Origin: Ancylostoma caninum
Lineage: Eukaryota; Nematoda; Chromadorea; Rhabditida; Ancylostomatidae
NCBI GenBank assembly: GCA_037903475.1
Contig: JBAJFG010000482.1
Coordinates: forward strand, 1 to 64,000
Length of the DNA: 64,000 nucleotides
Direction: 5' to 3'
This document shows positions 34,774 through 47,900 of this stretch, one piece after another (position 1 is the stretch's first letter; every line of letters starts with the position of its first letter). The position numbers were made by a program, and so were the translations under genes. Under the pieces are notes generated by a model. That model was not told the DNA's origin and did no database searches. It saw only the letters and a program-made list of their open reading frames with translations.

Positions 34774-35692
34774 TTAGGTCGTCAAGTATGAAATGTCTGA
34801 TTTTGGATGAGAAGATTCCGAGATTTGTTTCTAAAGCAAGATGCAGTATAAGATAACCGAGTATGCTCCTATACTATCCACACAGCCTTGCCATCTTAAT
34901 ATGGCTTGGTTGGGCCAACAGCTTAGAAGCATGGAAAGCTATGGGCGATCAAGTGGAGAAGAGCGTTTCCAACATGATGTTGAAAATTGAACATTTTCTC
35001 CAGCAAGAAGTGAGCTGATCCCTGAAAGGAGTTGTGGTCAAATAGAGCGAGGTTTGCGCAGTACAGTGAGTGGCAGGTGGGTCCTCACCCCTGCTCCTCT
35101 GGCTTAAGCAGCGTGGATTTGTGAAAAATGGTCAAAAATTTGCGCTTATTTTTGAGGGTCGAACTGAGAAAAATTCGTTTGCCGAACCGCTTTTAATGGT
35201 CATATTGCCTTCAGTACCCAAATATTATTGGATTATAAAGGTCACGCCTTGCTGCTTATGCCGACTTAGTTTGACTCCTATCCGCTTTGGCTACGGCTTC
35301 CAGCTCATCGATATCCAGGTTCATCATAAGGCTCACTTTGCAGCTTCATTTCACCTGAGCGGAACTTCCCAAGCAGACGCTGTTCAGTGCATTTACTAGC
35401 CAAATGTCCCCTAACACTACTCTGATGTTCCCAGCTTTCTCAGCTCTAATGGCTGGAAAATGGAACCTATGTTCCAAAACGACACGATTTTTCGTCTTTA
35501 AGTAGTTCCAGAAAAAATGCTTTCAAACAAAAATTCGAAAACTGATCGAAAACCCAGGAAGTGATTTTAAAAGGAAGAGGATGTACCTTCATAACGAAAA
35601 TAAAGATTAGAAGAGATCTAGTAAATCTTCGAAGGTAGAGACTATCAAACTGACCGCTCATAAAATCAGACATTTCATACTTGACGACCTAA
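34774..35692. mobile_element. TA-flanked element with TTAGGTCGTC TIRs, copy 1
   Basis: It is 919 bp; both ends read TTAGGTCGTCAAGTATGAAA followed by TGTCTGATTTT, with TA outside (34772-34773 and 35693-35694). This fits the Tc1/mariner superfamily. No transposase frame is recognisable, so it is non-autonomous. Copy 2 lies at 53370-54275 in opposite orientation. It splits element G precisely and sits 176 bp upstream of the first visible TMBIM exon. Confidence 0.9.
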
Positions 35693-35868
35693 TACCTGCA
35701 GTCGACCCCCACGAATGTCTGAGCTGGTGCATGGTTTCCCAACACAGCAATACTTGCTCAATTGATAATTGCTGCTGCTGTTCTCCTAACTGCATTGCCG
35801 CTCATTCTTGAAACAACAGTTGCTGTAGATGGAGTATTTAGGGTCTCGCCAAGATCTCATTATTTCAG

Positions 35869-35967
35869 ACGGACCTCGAGCAGCAAACACCACCTCAGTT
35901 CGCATTCAACAACGCATCGATTAGAGCAGCATTCGTTCGCAAAGTATTTGCAATAGTAACAGTAATG
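35869..35967 (+). CDS. TMBIM exon 1 of those visible: N-terminal family motif
   Basis: 33 codons in phase 0 between CATTATTTCAG and ATG|GTAAGG. It encodes FAFNNASIRAAFVRKVFAIV, matching the family signature just before helix 1 (FxFxxxSIRxxFIRKVY). An upstream exon is expected but was not found; the frame before the acceptor is open for about 35 codons but looks random. Confidence 0.85.
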
Positions 35968-38900
35968 GTAAGGGAGTTCAAGCATTCAAAACATACTCAC
36001 GCATCATTTCACCAGTGCACGAAAGTCTCTTGATCCCACACATTCCAGCAGAAGGGACGACGTGCTGCTCGTGTATACACGATTCAACTCATTTATCTTG
36101 AATATGTGTATGCCAGAAATGCTACGGCTTTTCGAATCGACTATAGCCACGAGCTTTTGATGACTGCACAATTCCGTTGAACCCTTGCACCGATAGTACA
36201 ATCTGCATCAAATTCGGGACGCACCTGACATTCTCATATGGAACATTCTCTTAGCGCATTCTTTGTTTGAACCCACGGTTAAGATCCCGGCCGGCACCAC
36301 TATCCATTCGCGACAGGAATGGCGACACATCAGTGACCAAACAGCGCACGAAAAGTCCACACATGGATTATTTCGCGCTCTCTTCACTTTGCTAACTGGC
36401 GCCGTTCCAGGATTTTCACTGTCGCCATGAGTAGTTCCACTATTGGGCCGATAAAGGCACATGTGCATGTTTGGGTCGACACCAGTGCTCAGAAGTTTCT
36501 GAGTATGTTGTTTCTTTGGCTTAAGCACAAGTTTTGGAAATAAGATGGAGATCTGACAAAAATTTCTCTTCATGTCTCAAAAGAAAAAGCAGCAGAAGAT
36601 TGGTTTGTTCCCCCCCCCCCATTTCTGATCTTAGAAAACCCATCAAATTTGCTGAATAAATCGCTTGATCACTGAAACGAGTACCTCTGAATTTCTCAGA
36701 TACAGTCCTTGAAAAGTAGGATTTGAGCTAACTCTTGCTGAGATACCAGCTTCCTTGGTTTATGCTGCGAGAACTTGTAAAACTTCGACCGCCTTGCGGT
36801 CCTCATGCGTTGCAGTTGCCAATGGTTTTGTCGACTCAACGAAGAAATCAAAAGAGTTATTAAAAATCTAAGAGTGGGTTCTCAAAGCATACAGATTCTA
36901 CATAACCACTGTTATTTTCCAGACCGCCAGCTTATCTAGCCCCAGTCTTACAATTTGTTTTGCTAATTTTTCTAGTCCCAGTCTTACATCTTGTTGTATT
37001 CGGCCAAAGACTTTGTTGTCATCCTGTAAATAGTGATAGGAACAGAATACAACACTATTCACCACAGCCGAGGAACAATTCATACGGGATGCGTGCGCTC
37101 TGAGCGCGTGCAAGGTCAGGCTCAGACAAATATTTAACACAACCCAGACTCGGATGAGGCTGATGGGTAGGTGTGGTAATTCCTTTTATACCACACCTAC
37201 TGTTAAACCGTCGTCATTAAAAATCCTCCAAGATGCACTGAGTCCACACTTCTATATATTAGACCTTATAAACATATCCCATTTTACCGTATTTGAGCGT
37301 TAGAGAATTCTGGGTGTTTTGAAGAGTAACCCCATTGAAGCACTCAGAAAAGAGAAGAGAAGAAAAGAGAAGACTAGAGAAAAACATGTGCAAAAGCGAA
37401 ACTAAAAACAACAAGAAGCTACATCACTAATTAAAGAAAAAAAACGTACAGGAGCAAAAAGAAAACAAAAAAAACGTGTACAACAAAGTCAGCCAAGACT
37501 AACAGGAATGGCTGACAAGAAAAGCTTCCAGTGAACACTCTACCTTAGGGCTGTTGCCTACACCCCTATCTTTGGATATTTGGGTCAACCGAAAGAGTAC
37601 CGGGAGTGGTGGAGGCAATGCTGCAATTTCTTGTCATTGACAAAATTTGACTGACCTATGCCTATACCTATGGACAGACCTAGAAGAAAACAGATAGTTC
37701 ATCGAAGAGAACTGCTGCATATTTTTTCAACATCATCAAGAAGCTCGTACAACGTATGCATGGAACATTTGAGAGAATGCTTTTTCCATTACAGCCAGGA
37801 TTGGAGGTACAATAACATCCTGCTTTTTTCAGATACTAGTTGTTATAGTCATGGTAACACCAGTGATTACCGTGGATGATCTCCGATTGTACATGATTAG
37901 GAACAGTTGGATCTACTGGATTGGCCTGTAAGTTATCACATAGATGTTAGTTTCTACTAGTGGAAGCATCTCATAGAGCATACAAACACAGAAATAATAG
38001 CTCTTGTACAATACTGTTTCTAATTCACGCAACAAGGATGCGCCCGCCCTCATGACTTGCTTCGGAGTGGAGCTTTTTAAAGGCAGCATCCACGGAGTAT
38101 TTGCTCTCACAGATTTTGCTGCATATATCCCTAGGCTCAACGCTATAGTGAAAACGAAGACAGTGATCAGTTTTGTCAAATCTTACGAGAAAGGCAGTTT
38201 TCATGGCCACGAATTCAACAGATTTACAGAGAATGACCAAGTAATCGGCGCTTGAAGCGGGAGATTGGAATGGAAACACGTCTTATCATAAAGAAAGAAA
38301 GTGAATGGAAACACGTCTTATTATAAAGAAAGAAAGTGACTGTAAACAAAGACGAACAAAAACAACATACACTTTACCCCTTCATATTTTGAGAATGCTG
38401 ATACTTGTGTACAACTCTCGTAGAATTGCTGCGACGATTGCCGAGTATCTAAAGCGTCCCAAACACGAAAATTTCCGTGTGTGCTGCCTCTAGCAGAAAA
38501 TGTGATCCTGAAGATAGAATCATAGTGAGCTTGTTGCGGCTGAGCTAATCATGTCCCCTTTCACCGTATTGTGGTATTGAAACATTTTGGCTATTTTGAA
38601 GAGTATCTCTATTGGGGCACTCAGAGAACGGCTTCAACACTAGCGAGAGATCCTTTGTTCCCAGTTTCTCTAAACATGCGATATTGTAGAATTACTGCAA
38701 AAATGCGAGCATCTTGGGGTGAGGTGTGCGAATTGAGAGCGAAGTGGCTAAATCGCCATTAAATGAGGAAATCGCATTGCGGTTCAGACAATGTTTGCAT
38801 TTCCCGAGGCTCTTTTACAGTCAGGTTTCTAGGAATTCTAGAAATATTTCTCCAGTACCGTAGAAAGTACGGAAAGAGAAATAACGACTCCGAGAAATAG

Positions 38901-41900
38901 GAAAACTCCAGAAATCTGTTCTAACGCTGTGGTAATGGGACTCCTGCGTTTCTGTCGGCATTGTATAGTAGCGCCGGAGCCCAAAGCCCGTATGACATCA
39001 CAAAACGACTCCACCGCTGCTTGAACGGTTTTCTGGCACCCAAGACCAAAAAGAGAACGCTAAACACCGGTGCTTGGTTTATCATGACGAACCATTTGAG
39101 TTATATTTATGTCATATTCTCTTCCGTGTTGATTTTCTCAATTTTTGTTTGAGCATACCTATCTCCTCCATTTTTATACCCGAGTACACAATTACCATTT
39201 TCACGCATACTTCAGTGATCATCCCGCCTAACTGACTACATATACCTAGTGTTTTTGTTGAAGTATCCTGTGACTTCTCCAGTAATCGTCGCGATTGCCA
39301 CGGCAGCAGGCGGTCGTGGCGATCACAACATCCTGCTGCTCGGGATCACCACATGGATAACGATAATGCGGAGATCCTAGACATAGGAGGGATGATAATC
39401 AATGTGGCGCTCGATAAGCATTGCTTCTATTGCCGCTATCACTTGTACCGACAATTCGTCTTGGGTACATCCTTGAGAACTAGTGGCACTCTGAACTTTC
39501 GTACCACGATGAGCTCACCATTATCCCATTGTTGATATTAGACATTTCAACCGTGGGCAAAAGGTGGGCCCGCTGTGGGCTATTAGAGGGCCCACCATGG
39601 GCTAAGCGAGGAGCCTTCGTGGGCAAATAGTTGGATTTACGTGGAGAAACCGTGGGGTTTTCGCGAAAAACCGTGGGGTTTTCGCAAAAAACCGTGGGTT
39701 TTCGCGGGGAACTAGGTGAACTCCCGTGGGTAAACTGGAGAACTTCCATGGGAAAACCGGGGTATTTCTGGGAGCACAACGACGGATTTTCGTGGTCAAA
39801 TTGGAGAATCTTCCAAGAGAAGGGTGGTTTCTTGCGGTTTCTCCCTATCCTACTTTCAATGTGATCACTTTCTTCTGCAAAATTCTGGGTAACAGAAAGG
39901 TCATTTATCAGAATAGCGAAATCAACAATGTTATCTCACAAAGGCAGAAGAGCGCCATGAAAACCATAGCGACAAAGCAAAAAAAAAAAAACAAAAGAAC
40001 GAACTAGTCCTAAACTGTTCATGCATGTCTAGGGAAAGTCTTCATCATTGGGGTTCCCTCCGTCCACCTCAGTGCGTCGTTGCAACTCCGGCGTGTGTTC
40101 GATCCGTTGATCTTCTCGCCTAAATGCACCAGATTAAGAACTGATGAAGCATTCGTGCTTTTTCTCAGGCTAAACAGCATCGAGGTAATCATCGCGTCTA
40201 AAGATACAGCGAAGGTGGAATCCTGCTCACTAGCTGCCGTGTGCCGTATATGAATCCTTCATAGAGGGGAATCGACTAAGCGTAGGAAGGCTATAAATGA
40301 CAGAAATAGATTACATAGCCTTTCAACGGAAGAGAGGTCAGTCCGTCATTACCATCTTGAACGCGCACTATGAGCTTCTTGAAGTTGTTCGGATCACCAA
40401 CGGCCTGCAGCTCTGAACAAGTACACTCACTGCAGAACCATAGATTAGCTTGAAAGTTACTGTGAGAAGAGGACGGTCAGAACATTGGTTTCCTCAAAGT
40501 TATGTGTCTGTCATAGTCCTTACTCACCTCTCTCAGCATCTGTTGGGCCTGATCTTTGTATTTCCAGACAAATGTTGTCATAGTGACAGATATCAGTCCG
40601 CATACTCCTCATTCAAATTCACACTTTCTGGAAGCATTTGTTACGGCAGCTGAAGGAAGAACTGGAGAGTTATTGTGGTGTCTGAATGGACTGCTATAAT
40701 GTCCTAGTGGGAACATCGAAGGGATAGCTTATTGAATCTACTGTAGACTCAGTGAAAAAAAAAAACGTCCGATCCTACATAGCACAAAGGTATTGTCGGG
40801 TCTGCATCACCGAAACACGATGGCTCCAGATGTTGTTGACGTACCATACGGTGGATCTCCGGCACGTCTCCTTCCAAGTGCTCGTGGTACATGTTGTGAT
40901 GCAACGACTGTGCATAATGGATGAATGATTAAACTTTTTCGAATAATGATATTTTTCACATATGGACATACCAGCAGCTCTTAACCAGCTAAAAATTCAA
41001 TGAGTGCCTGCATTTCAGGGTCACTACAACTGCTATAAAGTTGTTTCGGCTCCATCACATCAGTAGTGTAACGTCTCGGGGTGATAGACATTTCTGGAAA
41101 AGTAATGATTTCCAGCATCTTAAACTACGGGATGAGAAGCCAAAGCGAAGTAAAGATTCCCGTTGACATAATCCATCATGTTCGCGTTTCCATCCAATAG
41201 AAAAAATCTATCAATGTCCACGAGTGAAAAATTCTCTGTATTCGCAGCTGGGACAGCCAGCCCCCTAGAAGTAATTCTGTAAGTTTTTCGAGCATACCAA
41301 CTAATGATTTGACTCACCAAACATTCTTGGAGCTTCCCAAATTCCTATTTCTTCACTTTTGTGTTGCTTCGCTTATTTAACTACAACTTTGAAGGGACGT
41401 AAAAGAAATATGGAGAGAATCACTTCACTCTGTGAAAATATGAATAAAATGACAAAAAAGTGGAACACAAGAAAAGGCACAAAAAACGAGATTCTTGCAG
41501 TCTTCCTTTCTCGGACATTTGTTTGTCCATGATATACATCCAGAAATGTTGACAAAACCTACTCGCAATCGGACCGGCCGTCCTACAAGTCACTGCGTGA
41601 AAATCCGGCTAAAGGTGGCGAAGAATGCCAACTGTAAGAGAGAACGCAAAAAATCGCGATTTTCACAGTTTCTCAGTTTATGGTCCGTATATGCACACGG
41701 TGTAAACGCAGGAAAATACCTGCAATTGGCCATGACTTCATTGGAGTTTCAAGTCTCTCAGGTATTTTTAGGTCTCTAAGCGATGCTTCCCTTCAGGTGG
41801 ACGGAGCTTACTTGCGGGTGAGCCGAACTCACCTGCGGGTCGTGCATGGAAACCGCCTAGCATTGTGAAAATTTGGAAGTTGAGAAAAGGCTCAAAAGTT

Positions 41901-44900
41901 GGGGTTTTTAGATACTGCACGATTTCAAATATTTGGATACATGTGGAAGACTGCGCGCAGCATACCCATAAGCCACGCCCACTTGTGAGTAAGATGCGCC
42001 CATCTTCTTCGTGATTGTGCGTGGCTGTCAACAGAGGCAGCGTAGGCCCTGCATTTTCATGGAGCATCATAGACTACGCCCCTTTTTCGACGGAACCCAA
42101 CCGCCACGGCGCCGTGTCCGTCGCTTTTTCTTTGAGCCAGATAGGAGAAACTTACCGCAATAGGGATCGAAACCGCATGAATGGATTGGAACCCGTAACC
42201 ACAATGAATGATGCTGTTTTCATTAAATACTTAAGCCATTCTGCAAACATGCTCTCGAGAGACAGCTCTTTAGATGAGCTAGAGGTGGGCAAATGGTGGG
42301 CAAAAGGTGGTTCAACTACGGAAAAAAAACGGGGATATGGGCTAACAGTGAGCATAGGGTGGGCAAACAGAGGTTCCGTGGGCTACCCTATATTCTTTCC
42401 TGAGCATTAAAACGTATGTGATGTCGGTTCATAGCACCTTTCTTAAAATTTTAACTTGATTTCCTCATCTATCAGAATAGAGGTTTGACTGATGATATGT
42501 ACTTCTACTCAATTGTAGCGAGGCAATATATGTATGCTAGAAACATGAGTCCTAGAAGCAATTCTGTTCCCAGCAATTACTTATTGTCAACGCTTCAATG
42601 TGTTTTTCAGCACTGTCTTGTATTCTCTATACTGTACCTATAAATAAGCGCGCTAGCCACCTAAATCTTACTTCTTATTAATTGGCAGTTCATGTGTGTG
42701 TGTGTGTGCGTGTGTGCACGAGAACCAGCCATCAAAAATGGAAAGTACCTGTACCATCGTGTTCAGCGCTTCGAGTTATGTATGAAAATGTGGTAAATTT
42801 TGATTTTCACCTTGATCTACAGCAATTTCGGGCCACTTTTGACACGTTCAGACATGTTAATGGCCAACAGTTGTTTTGATCACGGTCGGAATGAATGAGA
42901 TAGGCTTTTGATTAGGCGTACGGCATACTACACAGCGACGCTGTCGCTGCGACCGTTCACCACCACAAGTTTTCTCACAGTGGCTCCCATGCCAGCACGG
43001 TATTCCATGCAGACTGTGTGATAAAACATGAGAACTCGTGACACTTTGTTCTCATCATTTCCATTCATTTTCTTCACTGCGACGGTGTCGCTGTGAAGTA
43101 TGCCATGGGCCTTACAGGACCGTATAAAAGGAAAGAGAAGGGTAGGACATCGCTATAACGAAGAGGAGGAACCGTTCGAACGAGGGATGACACGGATGAG
43201 GGTTACGCCTTATGGTAGTGTTAGAGGTGGGCTGGCGGTGTGATAAGGATGCTCCGGCGTCCAAAAGCGGGGAAACGCCTGGAGTCGGGTCCAACGGCGT
43301 GATAAGGGTGCGCCGGCGTCCAAAAGCGGGGAAACGCCTGGAGTCGGGTCCAACGGCGTGATAAGGGTGCGCCGGCGCCCAAAGTGGGGGAGACCCAAAA
43401 GGCGGGGAAACGGGAGTCGGGTCCAACGGTGTGATAAGGGTGCGCCGGCGTCCAAAAGCGGGGAAACGCCTGGAGTCGGGTCCAACGGCGTGATAAGGGT
43501 GCGCCGGCGTTTAAAAGTGGGGAAACGCCTGGAGTCAGGTCCAACTGTGTGATAAGGGTGCGCCGGCGTCCAAAAGCGGGGAAACGCCTGGAGTCGGGTC
43601 CAACGGTGTGATAAGGGTGCGCCGGCGTCCAAAAGCGGGGAAACGCCTGGAGTCGGGTCCAACGGCGTGATAAGGGTGCGCCGGCGTCCAAAAACGGGGA
43701 AACGCCTGGAGTCGGGTCCAACTGTGTGATAAGGGTGCACCGGCGTCTAAAAGTAGGGAAACGCCGTTACCAGAAATTGTTGGAAAGGAGCTGTCCATAG
43801 GGTCAGTAGTTCCATGCACTGCGATGAAGAATACTTCTCTGTGGATAGTGTCTGTTCATCCACCTGCACCAATCTTATCTGAGGACAATGAAAATATGCG
43901 AGCGAAGCGAGCACGAAAAGAAGCCTGAGAGTCCGGCGTCAGCCGGACGATCAGGCTGGTACGAATAAATACATACACGAATGGAATGAAGCATTGGCAG
44001 ATGCAGCCCTTACGCATAATAGACCTAGGCGGGGCGCAGAGTTTGCGGCATCTTGGAGGCAACAGCGCGGTTTTCTTACTGTCCATGCAGCGTTTTTTTC
44101 TAATAGGAAGTAATTTCTAATCCCTTCAAATTTTTTATGGGTGTCTGCGCGTCTGCTGCAGTGATGATGCACGCACCTGGTGCAAGTGCCATTAACTTCG
44201 TCACGACTGACCAAGAAAAAGAATTGAAAGGACTGAAATACAGAATGTATTTTTCAGTTTGGTGTTTTTTGCCAGCTACATTACGTTAGTATGTTGTCAC
44301 TCTGTAGCTCGCTCATTTCCCTGTAACATAATCACTCTTGGCATTTTTGTGAGTTACACTTTTTGTTGCATTTATTATTGTAATCAGTTTTTTTTCGATT
44401 ACCCATTAGGTCATTGGTGTTAGTCGGGTCCAACGGCGTGATAAGGGTGCGCCGGCGTTTAAAAGTGGGGAAACGCCTGGAGTCAGGTCCAACTGTGTGA
44501 TAAGGGTGCGCCGGCGTCCAAAAGTGGGGAAACGCCTGGAGTCGGGTCCAACGGCGTGATAAGGGTGCGCCGGCGTCCAAAAGCGGGGAAACGCCTGGAG
44601 TCGGTTCAAACGGCGTGATAAGGGTGCACCGGCGTCTAAAAGTGGGTAAACGCCTGGAGTCAGGTCCAACTGTGTGATAAGGGTGCACCGGCGTCTAAAA
44701 GTAGGGAAACGCCGTTGAAAGAAATTGTTGGAAAGGAGCTGTCCATAGGGTCAGTAGTTCCATGCACTGCGATGAAGAATACTTCTCTGTGGATAGTGTC
44801 TGTTCATCCACCTGCACCAATCTTATCTGAGGACAATGAAAATATGCGAGCGAAGCGAGCACGAAAAGAAGCCTGAGAGTCCGGCGTCAGCCGGACGATC

Positions 44901-47900
44901 AGGCTGGTACGAATAAATACATACACGAATGGAATGAAGCATTGGCAGATGCAGCCCTTACGCATAATAGACCTAGGCGGGGCGCAGAGTTTGCGGCATC
45001 TTGGAGGCAACAGCGCGGTTTTCTTACTGTCCATGCAGCGTTTTTTTCTAATAGGAAGTAATTTCTAATCCCTTCAAATTTTTTTATGGGTGTCTGCGCG
45101 TCTGCTGCAGTGATGATGCACGCACCTGGTGCAAGTGCCATTAACTTCGTCACGACTGACCAAGAAAAAGAATTGAAAGGACTGAAATACAGAATGTATT
45201 TTTCAGTTTGGTGTTTTTTGCCAGCTACATTACGTTAGTATGTTGTCACTCTGTAGCTCGCTCATTTCCCTGTAACATAATCACTCTTGGCATTTTTGTG
45301 AGTTACACTTTTTGTTGCATTTATTATTGTAATCAGTTTTTTTTCGATTACCCATTAGGTCATTGGTGTTAGTCGGGTCCAACGGCGTGATAAGGGTGCG
45401 CCGGCGTTTAAAAGTGGGGAAACGCCTGGAGTCAGGTCCAACTGTGTGATAAGGGTGCGCCGGCGTCCAAAAGTGGGGAAACGCCTGGAGTCGGGTCCAA
45501 CGGCGTGATAAGGGTGCGCCGGCGTCCAAAAGCGGGGAAACGCCTGGAGTCGGTTCAAACGGCGTGATAAGGGTGCACCGGCGTCTAAAAGTGGGTAAAC
45601 GCCTGGAGTCAGGTCCAACTGTGTGATAAGGGTGCACCGGCGTCTAAAAGTAGGGAAACGCCGTTGAAAGAAATTGTTGGAAAGGAGCTGTCCATAGGGT
45701 CAGTAGTTCCATGCACTGCGATGAAGAATACTTCTCTGTGGATAGTGTCTGTTCATCCACCTGCACCAATCTTATCTGAGGACAATGAAAATATGCGAGC
45801 GAAGCGAGCACGAAAAGAAGCCTGAGAGTCCGGCGTCAGCCGGACGATCAGGCTGGTACGAATAAATACATACACGAATGGAATGAAGCATTGGCAGATG
45901 CAGCCCTTACGCATAATAGACCTAGGCGGGGCGCAGAGTTTGCGGCATCTTGGAGGCAACAGCGCGGTTTTCTTACTGTCCATGCAGCGTTTTTTTCTAA
46001 TAGGAAGTAATTTCTAATCCCTTCAAATTTTTTTATGGGTGTCTGCGCGTCTGCTGCAGTGATGATGCACGCACCTGGTGCAAGTGCCATTAACTTCGTC
46101 ACGACTGACCAAGAAAAAGAATTGAAAGGACTGAAATACAGAATGTATTTTTCAGTTTGGTGTTTTTTGCCAGCTACATTACGTTAGTATGTTGTCACTC
46201 TGTAGCTCGCTCATTTCCCTGTAACATAATCACTCTTGGCATTTTTGTGAGTTACACTTTTTGTTGCATTTATTATTGTAATCAGTTTTTTTTCGATTAC
46301 CCATTAGGTCATTGGTGTTAGTCGCTCGCAGTTCGTGCTTACGCAACGAGATTTCTATCAGCCAATCACTCTTTGGTAGTCTTCGCCCAGTCATGACAAT
46401 TAAATGCCGTATCAAAAGTTGTAGCGTAAGGTTAAGGAAGGAGAGTAGGCCGCGTGCACGCGTTTAATTCCGCCGTACAAAAATATTCACCATCATGGAG
46501 TTGCGAATGTCTTACTCTGGATGTGTTGAACATTATATTAGTTTCCTGTTTTTTTTTTAAATTGCACACAGCCGAGAGTTAGAAAATTCAGGCTTCCCTG
46601 GAAAGTGAACCATTTGCAGATATGTTAGCGAGTAGCAAACTCTTGAATTTTCAGACAGCGGCTTGCGGCATATTACTAATGGTGCTCTGTTCACGAGTAC
46701 CTCCTCACACTGTTCTCCTAGCCCTGGCAACAACATCACTTTCGTGTGCTGTAATAATCATATTCGCATCTCAGACCAAGATAGACATCACTAGGTTTGC
46801 TGTTTTGGTGTCATTGACCTAGCTTGTTTCAAACAGGGAAAGGCATATTTTAGCTACATGTTCATCGCTTTTGCGGCCACCGCCGCTGTTTTCATTTTCG
46901 GCATAGTTCTGGCCATTATGAGTTTATTCATCTACATTAAGGTTTGTTTTTATTTTTATTTTTGTGAGATCGGTATTTTTGGGGTGACGTCGGCGGCGCT
47001 GGAATTATTTAGTAACCGCGTACGAAAGTGGAATGCGACATGTGTTGTATTCTTAGAATAGAAGAAATGCGCCGCGGCATCGCCACGACGCACACGAAGT
47101 CGTCATCGGCGTACGTCATCCTACCACATGGAAAAATTAGTACAGTTCACGGACGCAGTGTCAAACTTATTTTGCTTAACTCAATGCTCTCTGATCTCTC
47201 TCACCCCAACTGTGAAACGTCCCTTCTCCTTTGCGTTCCTGCTCTAGGCTTCTATCTATACCACCTATCAGCAGGGAAAAAGAGACAGGAGGACTCAGCA
47301 GGACTCATAACATGCCAACCAGGAGGCGAACAACTGATTTTTCTGTCAACTATTTCAACTCTACTGCATACCGCGAGTTTGCTAATAAGACTTCTACGGT
47401 CCCTGAAGATACGTAGTCCTTAGTGAATCCCGCACTGATGCAAACGAGATTCTTGCTTGTGATATCTTGCTATCCACGTTCCACGTACAAGTAAGAGTAG
47501 GACGCGTCTACAGGGCTAAAAGCCGCTCTAAGCTCGGACCTGCTTGTAAAGGTCATTAGTGATCTAAGCACTTGTGAAAATACCTGCCTCTCAACCGGTA
47601 TCTTCAATTTACCTCCAGTCGATTGGGCAAGACCAATTCAGAGCGAGGACAATAAATCATGCAATGCTCATCGATACTTTCGGAAACTATAAGGTTTCTA
47701 AGCTCCTATCACCTCCAAATCACAATCCAAATAGCCTCCTCTGCCTTCTGCTTTGCAAGAACATTTCACCAATTATCACATTAGGTAATAGTCCAGCCAC
47801 TGAAGCAATAATTACCATGCAGAAACTACATTTCTAAATTTGATTTTATTTTTGCGTCTAATTCAATACAGCAGTTATCTGAAAGGCAAAATTTCTGACC

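Larger units (their letters stand above)
43766..46322 (+). repeat. 949-bp higher-order tandem repeat, three copies
   Basis: Copy 1 (43766-44713), copy 2 (44714-45662) and partial copy 3 (45663-46322) are almost identical; the only difference noticed between copies 1 and 2 is one T in a T-run (44127 versus 45079). Each unit is about 657 bp of unique sequence, containing TMBIM exon 3, plus a five-unit block of the 59-bp minisatellite. Copy 3 lacks its minisatellite block and runs into unrelated sequence at 46323. Confidence 0.95.

Noticed and set aside
37658..37879. 73-codon frame crossing TMBIM exon 2
   Set aside because: It runs through a strong splice acceptor in a different frame from the family-matching exon.
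43112..43819. Minus-strand open frames of 94-176 codons with repeating residues
   Set aside because: They come from the 59-bp minisatellite, which cycles through all frames and has no stops; similar frames recur in the later arrays.
43856..46102. Three identical minus-strand frames of 76-87 codons
   Set aside because: They repeat only because the 949-bp unit is repeated; they have no recognisable domain and lie in TMBIM intron sequence.
43200..46322. CRISPR-like look of the regularly spaced repeats
   Set aside because: The arrays are head-to-tail minisatellite units with no unique spacers, in a eukaryotic genome.
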